Shown here in pieces: positions 6,657 through 13,876 of a DNA stretch of 19,199 nucleotides. Position 1 is the stretch's first letter, and every line of letters begins with the position of its first letter. The notes beneath the pieces were generated by a model, which was not told where the DNA came from, ran no database searches, and saw only the letters and a program-made list of their open reading frames with translations. Made by a program: the position numbers and the translations under genes. The stretch comes from JBBQSN01 sp038213835 (GTDB lineage Bacteria; Actinomycetota; Actinomycetes; Actinomycetales; CAWJMD01), in contig JBBQSN010000058.1 of the NCBI GenBank assembly GCA_038213835.1, positions 1 to 19,199 on the forward strand, given 5' to 3'.

Positions 6657-7101
6657 CTGCCGGGTCTGACGGATCTCGAGCGGGACCGGCTGCGACGGGT
6701 GGGGGAGTTCATGCAGGGCGAGTTCGGCTACATCGCGCTGCAGTGCACGCGCCCGGCCTGATCGGTGCGATGACGGCCGACAGCCCCGTCGCGCAGCTCG
6801 CCTGGATCCTGGACAAGCTCCAGGCGTGGACGTGGCCCGTCGACGCCGCGGCCGCCGACGTGCTGGGCGAGGAGTTCGTGCTGGCGAACGCCTCGCGCTA
6901 CTGGTTCACCGCGTCGGCGGGCGGGTCCCGACCGCGGCCCTGCAGCTCGCGCACGACATCGGGCTGCGCCACGTCGCGGAGCAGTCGACCGCGATCGTGC
7001 GGTGGACCGACATCGAGGACCGCGGTGGCCACTTCGCCGCCCTCCAGGAGCCGGAGCTGCTCGTCGGTGACGTCCGGGAGTTCCTGCGCCCCCTGCGGTG
7101 A
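6657..7101 (+). pseudogene. Decayed epoxide hydrolase (alpha/beta hydrolase) remnant
   Basis: Three consecutive pieces in three frames give the C-terminal half of an EPHX1-type epoxide hydrolase. Frame 1 (6657-6735) reads LTDLERDRLRRVGEFMQ, GEFGYIALQCTRP. Frame 2 (from about 6743) reads ADSPVAQLAWILDKLQAWT and ANASRYWFTASAGGS. Frame 3 (to TGA 7101) reads HVAEQSTAIVRWTDIEDRGG, HFAALQEPELLVGDVREFL. These match in order the family's 'Y..iq.TRP', 'DSPvGqLAWI.eK', 'YW.T.tagSs' and 'GGHFAAlE.P..l..dir.F' blocks. The N-terminal half, including the nucleophile region, is missing; at least two frameshifts and an internal deletion after YWFTASAGG are present. The catalytic-base His of GGHF remains. An intact start is not visible, so I regard it as nonfunctional. 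Confidence 0.8.
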
Positions 7102-7113
7102 ACGTTCCGGGGC

Positions 7114-7407
7114 TCAGTCGACCGGCACCAGCGGGTGGACGGCGACATCGCCGGCCAGGTGACCGTCGGCGGCGGCGAACGCGGCCGCCACGTGGGGCGT
7201 GCGCAGGTGGGCGTCGAGGTCCTCCTGCGAGCGCCACCGCTCGACCGTGACGAAGGTGCCAGGGGCGGCGGCCGACTCGTACAGGTCGTACGCGAGGCAC
7301 CCCTCCTCCTCGCGGGTGGCGGCCACCATCGTCTGCAGGGCGGCTCGGATGGCGTCGACGGACCCCGGCTTCGCGGGGATGGTCGCGACGGCGTGCAGCT
7401 CGGTCAT
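7114..7407 (-). CDS. Antibiotic biosynthesis monooxygenase (ABM)-fold protein, putative quinol monooxygenase
   Basis: The 97-residue protein is a single ABM dimeric ferredoxin-like domain: AVATIPAKPGSVDAIRAALQ, then TREEEGCLAYDLYESAAAPG, FVTVERWRSQEDLDAHLRTP and HVAAAF. This is the YgiN-like pattern of cofactor-free oxygenases acting on quinols or related aromatics, but many members have other or unknown roles. The ATG at 7407 has AGAGG about 10 nt upstream. It is convergent with the epoxide hydrolase remnant and divergent from yraN across a 132-nt gap. Confidence 0.88.
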   Translation of the reverse strand: MTELHAVATIPAKPGSVDAIRAALQTMVAATREEEGCLAYDLYESAAAPGTFVTVERWRSQEDLDAHLRTPHVAAAFAAADGHLAGDVAVHPLVPVD

Positions 7408-7443
7408 GGGGTACGCCTCTCGGTGGGGGAGCCCAGCCTCGCA

Positions 7444-7487
7444 CGCCCCGCCGTCCACAGGGTGTCGTGGGAGCCGGTCGTCCACAG
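7444..7487 (+). promoter_or_regulatory. Paired CGTCCACAG element upstream of yraN (copy A)
   Basis: Two CGTCCACAG words lie at 7452-7460 and 7479-7487, 27 bp apart start to start, and the first is preceded by CGCCCCGC to give a 17-nt block. The same block, the same 18-nt spacing and the same second word TCGTCCACAG occur on the minus strand before the M23 gene (14982-15025). The proximal word ends 52 nt before the yraN GTG. A 7-bp hairpin CCGTCCG-GGTGGT-CGGACGG (7494-7513) follows. The words resemble the actinobacterial DnaA box TTGTCCACA (8 and 7 of 9 matches). Confidence 0.6.
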
Positions 7488-7539
7488 CCGGCGCCGTCCG
7501 GGTGGTCGGACGGCCCGGTGTCGGGGCACCGTCGGCGCT

Positions 7540-7902
7540 GTGAACACGAGGCGCGAGCTGGGGCAGCGGGGTGAGGCGGTGGCGGCGGCGCACCTGCGGC
7601 GCGCCGGGATGCAGGTGGTGGCGCGCAACTGGCGCTGCCGGCAGGGCGAGCTCGACGTCGTGGCGCTCGAGGGCGACCAGCTCGTGGTGGTCGAGGTCAA
7701 GGCCCGGCGGTCGCTCGGGCAGGGGCACCCTGCCGAGGCCGTCACACCGGTGAAGGCGGCGCGGCTGCGACGGCTGTCGGCGGCGTTCCTCGCGGCGAAC
7801 CCCGCTCTGGCAGGGGCGTCGGCGGTGCGGGTCGACGTCGTGGCGGTCGTGTTCCGCCGCGGGCTGCCGGCCCTGCTGCAGCACCTGCGGGGCATCGCGT
7901 GA
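7540..7902 (+). CDS. YraN family endonuclease-like protein (UPF0102)
   Basis: The 120-residue protein has the restriction-endonuclease-like fold of the YraN family: ELGQRGEAVAAAHLRRAGMQ near the N-terminus and the PD-(D/E)XK core GELDVVALEGDQLVVVEVKAR, with Glu, Asp and the E-x-K pair as candidate metal and catalytic residues. The family is linked to DNA repair or processing and is normally next to comM, as here; direct activity is not established. I chose GTG at 7540 because homologues start just before R-E-L-G-x-x-G-E. It lies 49 nt upstream of comM and probably forms an operon with comM-dprA. Confidence 0.88.
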   Translation: MNTRRELGQRGEAVAAAHLRRAGMQVVARNWRCRQGELDVVALEGDQLVVVEVKARRSLGQGHPAEAVTPVKAARLRRLSAAFLAANPALAGASAVRVDVVAVVFRRGLPALLQHLRGIA

Positions 7903-7932
7903 GCGAGCGAGCCAGCAGGCACAGCGTGCATC

Positions 7933-7955
7933 TCACGGCGAGGGACGAGCCGTGA
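7933..7955 (+). promoter_or_regulatory. Hairpin enclosing the comM ribosome binding site, including repeat copy 2
   Basis: TCACGGC (7933-7939) pairs perfectly with GCCGTGA (7949-7955), leaving GAGGGACGA as loop. The Shine-Dalgarno is thus in the loop and the GTG start (7952-7954) in the 3' arm. Bases 7938-7955 are the second copy of the 18-nt repeat seen at 6256-6273. Just upstream GCAC-AGC-GTGC forms a small stem. The structure could restrain comM translation until ribosomes finish yraN or a factor opens it; this is inference. Confidence 0.55.
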
Positions 7956-9505
7956 ACGAGGGTGAGAGCGGGCTGGGCCGCACCAGCGCGATGGCGCTGA
8001 TCGGTTTCGGGGCGCACCTGGTCGAGGTCGAGGCGCACGTGGGGGCGGGGGTGCCGGGGTTCGCGATGGTCGGCACCCTGGACAGGTCGTTGCAGGAAGC
8101 GCGCGACCGGGTCCGAGCGGCCCTGGCCCGCTACGGGTTCGCGCTGCCGCCCCACCGGCTGACCGTGAACCTGACCCCGGCCTCGCTGCCGAAGGCGGGC
8201 TCGGGGTTCGACGCCGCGATCGCGGTGGCCGTGCTCGCCGCTCTCGGGAAGCTGGGCGCCGCCTCGGCAGAGGGCACCGTGCACGTCGGAGAGCTCGGTC
8301 TCGACGGCCGGCTGAGGCCGGTGCCCGGCGTGCTGCCGGTGGTGCTGGCGGCCGTGCGTGCCGGGAAGCGCCGGGTCGTGGTGCCGCACGCCAACCTGGC
8401 CGAGGCCCGGTTGGTTCCGGGCGCCGAGATCGTGCCCGCCGTCGGCCTCGCCGACGTGCTGCGCGCGCACGGGGGCGACGTGCCCCGCGAGGACGACGAA
8501 CGCCCTGTCCCGCTGCCACCGATCACGATCCCGCCGCGACCGGTCGTGCCTGACCTGCGCGACGTCGCCGGGCAGTCCGGCGGGCGGGCCGCGCTCGAGG
8601 TGGCTGCGGCGGGCGGGCACCACCTGCTGCTCAGCGGTCCGCCCGGCGCGGGCAAGACGATGCTCGCCTCGCGGCTGCCCGGTCTGCTGCCGGACCTCGA
8701 CGACGACGACGCCGTCGAGGTGACGGCTGTGCACTCGGTGGTGGGCGCGCTCGACCCCAGCCGCGGGCTCGTGCGGCGGCCGCCGTTCGAGAGCCCGCAC
8801 CACAGCGCGTCCGCAGCGGCCGTCATCGGCGGCGGCAGCGGCCTGGCCTCGCCCGGCGCCGCGAGCCGGGCGCACCACGGCGTGCTCTTCCTCGACGAGG
8901 CGCCCGAGTTCAGCAGAGGCGTGATCGAGGCGCTGCGCCAGCCGCTGGAGTCCGGGCAGCTCGTGCTCTCGCGTTCGCGCGGGACGGTCGTGTTCCCCGC
9001 CCGGTTCCAGCTCGTGCTCGCCGCGAACCCGGGCCGGTGGGGGTGGGCCGGGGGGCGCGGCCGGCGGTGCCGCTGCAGCGCGTCCGCGCTGATGGCCTAC
9101 CAGAACAAGCTCAGCGGTCCGCTGCTCGACCGCGTCGACCTCCAGGTCGAGGTGCTGCCGGTCCCGCTCGCGCAGGTGGGGCTCGGGGCGGGCGAGGACA
9201 CCGCGACCGTGGCCACCCGGGTCCGGCGGGCCAGGCAGGCCCAGCGCGAGCGGTGGGAGGGGACCGGCTGGAAGACCAACGCGGCCGCTCCCGGACCCGC
9301 GCTGCGGGCTCGCTGGCGGTTGCCGCGCAGCACCACGCGGCTGCTCGACCAGGCGCTCGACCTCGGCGTCCTGACCCTGCGCGGCTACGACCGGGTGCTG
9401 CGGGTGGCCTGGTCGCTGGCCGACCTCGACGGCACCGCGGGGCCCGACGGCGACCACGTCGGTCGAGCCCTGCTGCTGCGCCAGCGCGTGGCGGTCGCCG
9501 CGTGA
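7952..9505 (+). CDS. comM: YifB/ComM family Mg-chelatase-like AAA+ ATPase
   Basis: The 517-residue protein has the ComM plan: a Lon-protease-like N-domain (FAMVGTLDRSLQEARDRVRA, VNLTPASLPKAGSGFDAAIA), a AAA+ module with Walker A GPPGAGKT (229-236) and Walker B VLFLDEAPEF, and a C-terminal Mg_chelatase_C region after LSGPLLDRVDLQ. ComM is a hexameric helicase that promotes branch migration during natural transformation. An anomaly lies at residues 359-375: the usual NPCPCG followed by CxC reads NPGRWG...CRC, so the first two cysteines of the presumed zinc site are missing. The GTG start sits in a hairpin. The stop overlaps the dprA start by 4 nt (GTGA). Confidence 0.93.
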   Translation: MNEGESGLGRTSAMALIGFGAHLVEVEAHVGAGVPGFAMVGTLDRSLQEARDRVRAALARYGFALPPHRLTVNLTPASLPKAGSGFDAAIAVAVLAALGKLGAASAEGTVHVGELGLDGRLRPVPGVLPVVLAAVRAGKRRVVVPHANLAEARLVPGAEIVPAVGLADVLRAHGGDVPREDDERPVPLPPITIPPRPVVPDLRDVAGQSGGRAALEVAAAGGHHLLLSGPPGAGKTMLASRLPGLLPDLDDDDAVEVTAVHSVVGALDPSRGLVRRPPFESPHHSASAAAVIGGGSGLASPGAASRAHHGVLFLDEAPEFSRGVIEALRQPLESGQLVLSRSRGTVVFPARFQLVLAANPGRWGWAGGRGRRCRCSASALMAYQNKLSGPLLDRVDLQVEVLPVPLAQVGLGAGEDTATVATRVRRARQAQRERWEGTGWKTNAAAPGPALRARWRLPRSTTRLLDQALDLGVLTLRGYDRVLRVAWSLADLDGTAGPDGDHVGRALLLRQRVAVAA

Positions 9506-10716
9506 GCAGCGTTGTGCGAGAGCCGTCCTGGGTGCACGACGACCGCCTGGCGCGGGCTGCGTGGAGCCGGGTGGTCGAACCCACCGACCGGGTCGGTGCC
9601 CGGGTGGCGAGCCGGATCGGGCCGGCCGCGGCCCTGGGGCACGTGCTGCGCGGCGAGCCGTTGCCGGTGTCGGCGGGGTCCTCGTCCGAGCGCCACGGGC
9701 CGGCGGCCGTGCGAGCGGCACTCGCCGAGGCGGCCGAGCGCTGGCGGGTGCGGGCCGTGCACGTCGACCCGGTGCGCGACCTCGCGACCTTGCACGACGC
9801 GGGTGGTCGGCTCGTCGTGCCCGCCGACCCGGACTGGCCGGCGCGGCTTGACGACCTCGGCGAGAACGCCCCCTCCTGCTTGTGGGTGCGGGGGACCGGG
9901 GACCTGCGTGAGCTGGACCGCTCGGTCTCGCTGGTCGGGTCCCGGGCGGCGTCGCCGTACGGGCAGCACGTCGCGCGCGACCTCGCGGCGGGGGTGGTCG
10001 TCCACGACCTCGCGGTGGTTTCGGGCGGCGCGTTCGGGGTCGACGCCGCCGCCCACGCCGGCGCCCTGGCCGCGGGCGGGCGCACCGTGTGCGTCCTGGC
10101 GTGCGGGGTCGACCGGGCGTACCCGCGCACGCACGGGCGGCTGCTGGAGCAGGTGGCCGGGTCCGGTCTGGTGGTGTCCGAGAGCGCGCCCGGTGCCGAC
10201 CCCACCCGGTGGCGGTTCCTGGAGCGCAACCGGCTGATCGCCGCCCTGTCGTCGGCGACCGTCGTGGTCGAGGCGGCCTGGAGGTCCGGCGCGCTCAGCA
10301 CGGCCCGGCACGCCGTCCGGCTGGCCCGGCCGCTCGGGGCGGTGCCGGGGCCGGTCACCGCGGCCTCGTCTGCCGGGTGCCACCGGCTGCTGCGCGAGAA
10401 CGGCGCCGTGTGCGTCACGGCGGCCGACGAGGTGGTCGAGCTCGCCAGCGCGGTGGGGGAGTTCTACCCCGCGCCACCGGCGGCGGCCCGGCGTCCGCAC
10501 GACGACCTCGCCGGTGCCGACCTCCAGGTCTACGAGGCGCTGGCACCGCGGCGATGGGCCACCCCCGAGCAGCTCGCCGTGATCGCGGGCCTGGGGGGCA
10601 CCGCGGTGCTGGCGGCCCTCGGTCGGCTCGAGCTGCTCGGCCTGGCCGAGCCCGACGCCGACACCGACGGCAGGTCGGTGTGGCGCCGGGCACCGGCGAG
10701 GAGGGGGACCGCCTAG
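9502..10716 (+). CDS. dprA: DNA-processing protein DprA
   Basis: The 404-residue protein is DprA (Smf), which binds incoming single-stranded DNA and loads RecA in transformation. The Rossmann core starts near residue 145 with VSLVGSRAASPYG, continues with VVSGGAFGVDAAAHAGAL (SGG at 174-176), and ends with LERNRLIAALSSATVVVEA and SGALSTARHA. An N-terminal helical region of about 90 residues precedes it, and a C-terminal winged-helix-like domain (about 340-400, VYEALAPRRWATPEQLAVIA) follows. Its GTG overlaps the comM stop, so the two are translationally coupled. The TAG stop overlaps the stop of the convergent protease gene. Confidence 0.95.
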   Translation: MSSVVREPSWVHDDRLARAAWSRVVEPTDRVGARVASRIGPAAALGHVLRGEPLPVSAGSSSERHGPAAVRAALAEAAERWRVRAVHVDPVRDLATLHDAGGRLVVPADPDWPARLDDLGENAPSCLWVRGTGDLRELDRSVSLVGSRAASPYGQHVARDLAAGVVVHDLAVVSGGAFGVDAAAHAGALAAGGRTVCVLACGVDRAYPRTHGRLLEQVAGSGLVVSESAPGADPTRWRFLERNRLIAALSSATVVVEAAWRSGALSTARHAVRLARPLGAVPGPVTAASSAGCHRLLRENGAVCVTAADEVVELASAVGEFYPAPPAAARRPHDDLAGADLQVYEALAPRRWATPEQLAVIAGLGGTAVLAALGRLELLGLAEPDADTDGRSVWRRAPARRGTA

Positions 10717-11573
10717 CGGATGACCCTGACAATCCAGCGGTGCAGGCCGCGGACGTCGCCGTAGGTGCCGGGGTGGTCGGCCTCCGCGCAGCCGATGCCG
10801 CCGCTGACGACGCCCACCTGGCGCCAGCGGTTGTTGATGCTGACCCACAGCGGGCCGCCCGAGTCTCCCTGGCACGCGTCGCGCCCGCCGGTGCCGAGCC
10901 AGCCGGCGCACAACGTGCTCGGGCCGTTCAGCTCGGGGTAGATCTTCTTGCAGGCGTTGTCGGCCACGATCGGCACCTGGGCCTGGCGCAGCACGTGGGC
11001 GTAGTTCGGGGTGGCGAACTCCGTGGTGCCCCAGCCGACCACGGTCGCGACGGTGCCGGGTCCCCACTTGCCGTCCTGCGCCGGTCCGGCGAGGTCGGCG
11101 TACGGGCCGGGCAGGGCCGTGTCCAGGCGCAGCAGCGCCACGTCGAAGCGCCCGGCCGCCCACTCGTCCGCCCACTGGTACCTCGGGTGCGAGACGACCT
11201 TGGTGACGTCGACGCGGTCCGCCGCCGCGATGTCGCGCAGCCGCGAGGAGCCGACCGCGACCTCGACCTCGGAGGGGTCGATCACGCTGCCGCCCTCGCC
11301 CTCGACGCAGTGCGCCGCCGTCAGCACCCAACGCGCGGCCACCAGGGTGCCGCCGCAGAACTGGGCGTCGTAGGCGTCCTGGACGCCGGGGACCAGCAGG
11401 GCCGCCTGCATCGGCCAGGCGTCCTTCGGGCTGGCCTGGCCCCCGACGACGTTCGTGCTGGGGCCGGTGCCGACCTGGGCGGGGGCGGCGCCGGCGGCGC
11501 CGGCCCCACCTCCGACCAGGGCTACGGCCGCCAGGGCGACCAGGAGGCGGCGGGTGGTGGTGGTGCGGTGCAC
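10713..11573 (-). CDS. Secreted trypsin-like serine protease (S1A)
   Basis: The 286-residue precursor has a Sec-type signal peptide (TTTTRRLLVALAAVALVGGG then AGAAGAAPA) and a chymotrypsin-fold domain starting at VVGGQ (43 onward). The triad is visible: His88 in LTAAHCV, Asp144 in FDVALLRL, Ser238 in DACQGDSGGP. Asp232, six before the serine, predicts cleavage after Arg/Lys. Six cysteines fit three disulfides. The residue before the VVGG terminus is not Arg or Lys, so activation by trypsin-like self-cleavage is unlikely. The GTG start has GAGGAG about 7 nt upstream. The gene lies on the opposite strand between dprA and xerC, outside their operon logic. Confidence 0.92.
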   Translation of the reverse strand: MHRTTTTRRLLVALAAVALVGGGAGAAGAAPAQVGTGPSTNVVGGQASPKDAWPMQAALLVPGVQDAYDAQFCGGTLVAARWVLTAAHCVEGEGGSVIDPSEVEVAVGSSRLRDIAAADRVDVTKVVSHPRYQWADEWAAGRFDVALLRLDTALPGPYADLAGPAQDGKWGPGTVATVVGWGTTEFATPNYAHVLRQAQVPIVADNACKKIYPELNGPSTLCAGWLGTGGRDACQGDSGGPLWVSINNRWRQVGVVSGGIGCAEADHPGTYGDVRGLHRWIVRVIR

Positions 11574-11727
11574 GGAGCACTCCTCGGGTCGGCGCCCGCC
11601 GCCCCCGGCGGCAGGTCAGCCGGAGTGTGTCACCCGGTTCGTGCGGCGGACACCCCCGAACGGGCCATCCCGGGGCGGACGCCACGCCGCGGACGTCCTT
11701 GCCTGCGGCCCCGGTCGGAGCGACGGT

Positions 11728-12651
11728 GTGCCCATGGACCTGCCCGAGGCCTACGCGCTCGCGCTGGTCGACTTCGAGCGCTTCCTCACGGCCGAGCGCG
11801 GACGGTCGACGAACACCGCACGGGCGTACGTCGCCGACGTCGGCCAGCTCCTTAGCCGCGCCGCCGCCGAGGGGCGGGACCGGCTGGACCAGCTCGACCT
11901 GGACCTGCTGCGCGGGTGGCTCGCGGCGATGACCCGGGCGGGGCTGGCGCGCTCCACGATGGCGCGGCGGGCCTCGGCCGCCCGCACCTTCACCGGGTGG
12001 GCGGCCCGGACGGGCCGGATGACCCACGACCCGTCCACCCGGCTGTCCGCACCGCGCCGCGAGCAGCACCTGCCCACCGTGCTGCGGGCCGAGCAGGCAG
12101 CCGCGCTGCTGGACCTCGCGACGGTACGGGCCGACGACGCCGAACCTGCTCACGTGCGCGACCGGGCTGCCCTCGAGCTGCTCTACGGGACCGGCATCCG
12201 GGTCGCCGAGCTGGTCGGGCTCGACGTCGACGACGTCGACCTGGACCGGGGCGTCCTGCGGGTGGTGGGCAAGGGCGACAAGCAGCGGACCGTCCCCTTC
12301 GGCCTGCCCGCCGGGCGAGCCGTCCGGGAGTGGCTCGCGCGGGGGCGGCCACGGCTGGTCCGCGACGGCTCGGGTCCGGCCCTGCTGCTCGGGCAGCGAG
12401 GCCGGCGGTGGGACCAGCGTCAGGTACGCACCCTCGTGCACGACCTGCTGCGCGAGACCGGGATGGGGGTGGACGCCTCGCCGCACGCGCTGCGTCACAG
12501 CGCCGCCACACACATGCTCGACGGCGGAGCTGACCTAAGGAGCGTCCAGGAGCTGCTCGGTCACGCTAGTCTCGCCACGACACAGGTGTACACGCACGTG
12601 TCTGTCGAGCGGCTGCGACGTAGCTACGAGCAGGCTCACCCACGTGCCTGA
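11728..12651 (+). CDS. xerC: Tyrosine recombinase XerC
   Basis: The 307-residue site-specific recombinase has an N-terminal SAM-like core-binding domain (FERFLTAERGRSTNTARAYV) and a catalytic domain with the full set of active residues (numbered from the GTG): Arg158 in TGIRVAEL, Lys182 in VVGKGDKQR, His253 and Arg256 in HALRHS, His279 in LLGHASLATTQ, and Tyr288 in VYTHV. This family resolves chromosome dimers with XerD at dif. Start choice: GGAG at 11717-11720 is 7 nt from GTG 11728 and 13 nt from ATG 11734; the ATG gives 305 residues and is a fair alternative. The sigma factor gene follows after 18 nt. No mobile-element signs surround it, which fits the housekeeping role. Confidence 0.9.
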   Translation: MPMDLPEAYALALVDFERFLTAERGRSTNTARAYVADVGQLLSRAAAEGRDRLDQLDLDLLRGWLAAMTRAGLARSTMARRASAARTFTGWAARTGRMTHDPSTRLSAPRREQHLPTVLRAEQAAALLDLATVRADDAEPAHVRDRAALELLYGTGIRVAELVGLDVDDVDLDRGVLRVVGKGDKQRTVPFGLPAGRAVREWLARGRPRLVRDGSGPALLLGQRGRRWDQRQVRTLVHDLLRETGMGVDASPHALRHSAATHMLDGGADLRSVQELLGHASLATTQVYTHVSVERLRRSYEQAHPRA

Positions 12652-12669
12652 GAGCGAGGGGGTTCGTCG

Positions 12670-13512
12670 GTGGCACGGTCGGAGACTGAGCTCGACCACG
12701 ACCTCGACAGCGCCCAGCTCGCCGCCGCGGCGGAGAAGGCGACCGAGGAGGCGCGCGTGCGCGCCGTCTGGGAGGACTTCAAGGCCACCGCCAGCCCGGC
12801 GGCGCGCGACCAGCTCATCCTGAAGTACTCCCCGCTGGTGCGCTACGTCGCCGGCCGGGTGGGCGTGGGCCTGCCGCCCAACGTGGAGCACGCCGACCTC
12901 GTGTCCTACGGCATCTTCGGGCTGATCGACGCCATCGAGAAGTTCGACCTCGAGCGGGCGATCAAGTTCGAGACCTACGCACTGTCACGCATCCGCGGCG
13001 CCATCATCGACGAGCTGCGCTCGATGGACTGGATCCCGCGCTCGGTGCGCTCCAAGGCCCGCGAGGTCGAGCGCACCTACGCCGAGCTCGAGACCGAGCT
13101 GCACCGCACGCCCACCGAGCCCGAGGTCGCGGCCCGGATGGGGATCCCGTTGCGCGACCTGCACTCGATCTTCAGCCAGGTCTCGTACGTCAACGTGGTG
13201 GCGCTCGACGAGCTCCTCGGCGGCGGCAGCGGCGGCGACAAGGCCGAGGGCATGTCGCTCGGCGACACGCTGCGCGACAACAAGGCCGTCGACCCGGTGA
13301 TGGCGTTCGAGGGGGAGGAGACCAAGTTCCTCCTGGCCCGCGCGATCGACCAGCTCCCCGAGCGCGAGAAGATCGTCGTGACCCTCTACTACTACGAGGG
13401 CCTGACCCTGGCCGAGATCGGCTCCGTGCTCGGCGTCACCGAGTCACGGATCTGCCAGATGCACACCAAGGCGGTGCTCCAGCTGCGCGGACGGCTCGCC
13501 GAGGTCAGCTGA
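12670..13512 (+). CDS. whiG: WhiG/FliA-type RNA polymerase sigma factor
   Basis: The 280-residue sigma-28 group protein has region 2 (ADLVSYGIFGLIDAIEKFDL, FETYALSRIRGAIIDELRSM, DWIPRSVRSKAREVER), region 3 (LHRTPTEPEVAARMGI) and region 4 with a helix-turn-helix (LPEREKIVVTLYYYEGLTLA then EIGSVLGVTESRICQMHTKA). In Streptomyces the orthologue WhiG starts sporulation; in motile actinobacteria FliA drives flagellin genes. Which role applies here cannot be seen. The GTG start at 12670 has GAGGGG 8 nt upstream. It is probably co-transcribed with xerC and its 3' end overlaps the convergent crcB by 8 nt. Confidence 0.92.
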   Translation: MARSETELDHDLDSAQLAAAAEKATEEARVRAVWEDFKATASPAARDQLILKYSPLVRYVAGRVGVGLPPNVEHADLVSYGIFGLIDAIEKFDLERAIKFETYALSRIRGAIIDELRSMDWIPRSVRSKAREVERTYAELETELHRTPTEPEVAARMGIPLRDLHSIFSQVSYVNVVALDELLGGGSGGDKAEGMSLGDTLRDNKAVDPVMAFEGEETKFLLARAIDQLPEREKIVVTLYYYEGLTLAEIGSVLGVTESRICQMHTKAVLQLRGRLAEVS

Positions 13513-13876
13513 CCGCCACGGCGGCGGCCCAGCAGACGGCGACCCCAGCCACCAGGCTGCCCGTGGCGTACGCCACCCCCTGCAGCGCTCGCCCGGTCTC
13601 GACCAGCCGCACGGTCTCGTACGACAGCGCCGAGAAGGTCGTCAGCGCACCGCAGAAGCCCGTGCCGACCAGCGCCGTGACGGCCCCGGTGCCCGGCCGA
13701 CCCACGGTGGCCCCGGCGAGCGCCCCGATCACGGCCGACCCCACGAGGTTCACCACCAGCGTCCCCCACGGCAGGTCGTCGTCCCCGCTGCGCAGCCACC
13801 AGCGCACCACGAGGTCGAGCACGTAGCGCAGCGGAGCCCCCATCATCGCCCCGAGCACCACGAGCAGCACGGTCAC
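13505..13876 (-). CDS. crcB: Fluoride channel CrcB/Fluc, downstream subunit
   Basis: The 123-residue, four-helix membrane protein has the Fluc signatures LGAMMGAPLRYVLD, LPWGTLVVNLVGSAVIGAL and GFCGALTTFSALSYETV, the last holding the TTFS segment of the ion pathway. Fluc proteins form double-barrelled dimers that export fluoride. The GTG at 13874-13876 overlaps the stop of the neighbouring crcB (GTGA), so the two are translated together and probably build a heterodimer. It ends in an 8-nt overlap with the 3' end of whiG. Its reading frame is continuous upstream with the M23-like gene (see the separate entry). Confidence 0.92.
   Translation of the reverse strand: MTVLLVVLGAMMGAPLRYVLDLVVRWWLRSGDDDLPWGTLVVNLVGSAVIGALAGATVGRPGTGAVTALVGTGFCGALTTFSALSYETVRLVETGRALQGVAYATGSLVAGVAVCWAAAVAVS

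Noticed and set aside
6826..7101. Separate 91-residue gene starting at 6826
   Set aside because: Its second half is the C-terminus of the epoxide hydrolase remnant and its first half is out of frame with the rest of that remnant, so it is not an independent gene.
7444..7513. Replication origin based on DnaA-box-like words
   Set aside because: Only two imperfect boxes, no AT-rich unwinding region, and no dnaA, dnaN or gyrB nearby. I treat the words as a regulatory motif.
9385..12513. 1042-residue minus-strand frame across dprA, protease and xerC
   Set aside because: It runs antisense to dprA and xerC and out of frame with the protease, and shows only Arg/Gly/Pro-rich low-complexity sequence.
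11728..12651. XerC as the integrase of a mobile element
   Set aside because: Sequence and position between dprA and whiG fit the housekeeping recombinase. There is no tRNA, att-like direct repeat or phage gene nearby.
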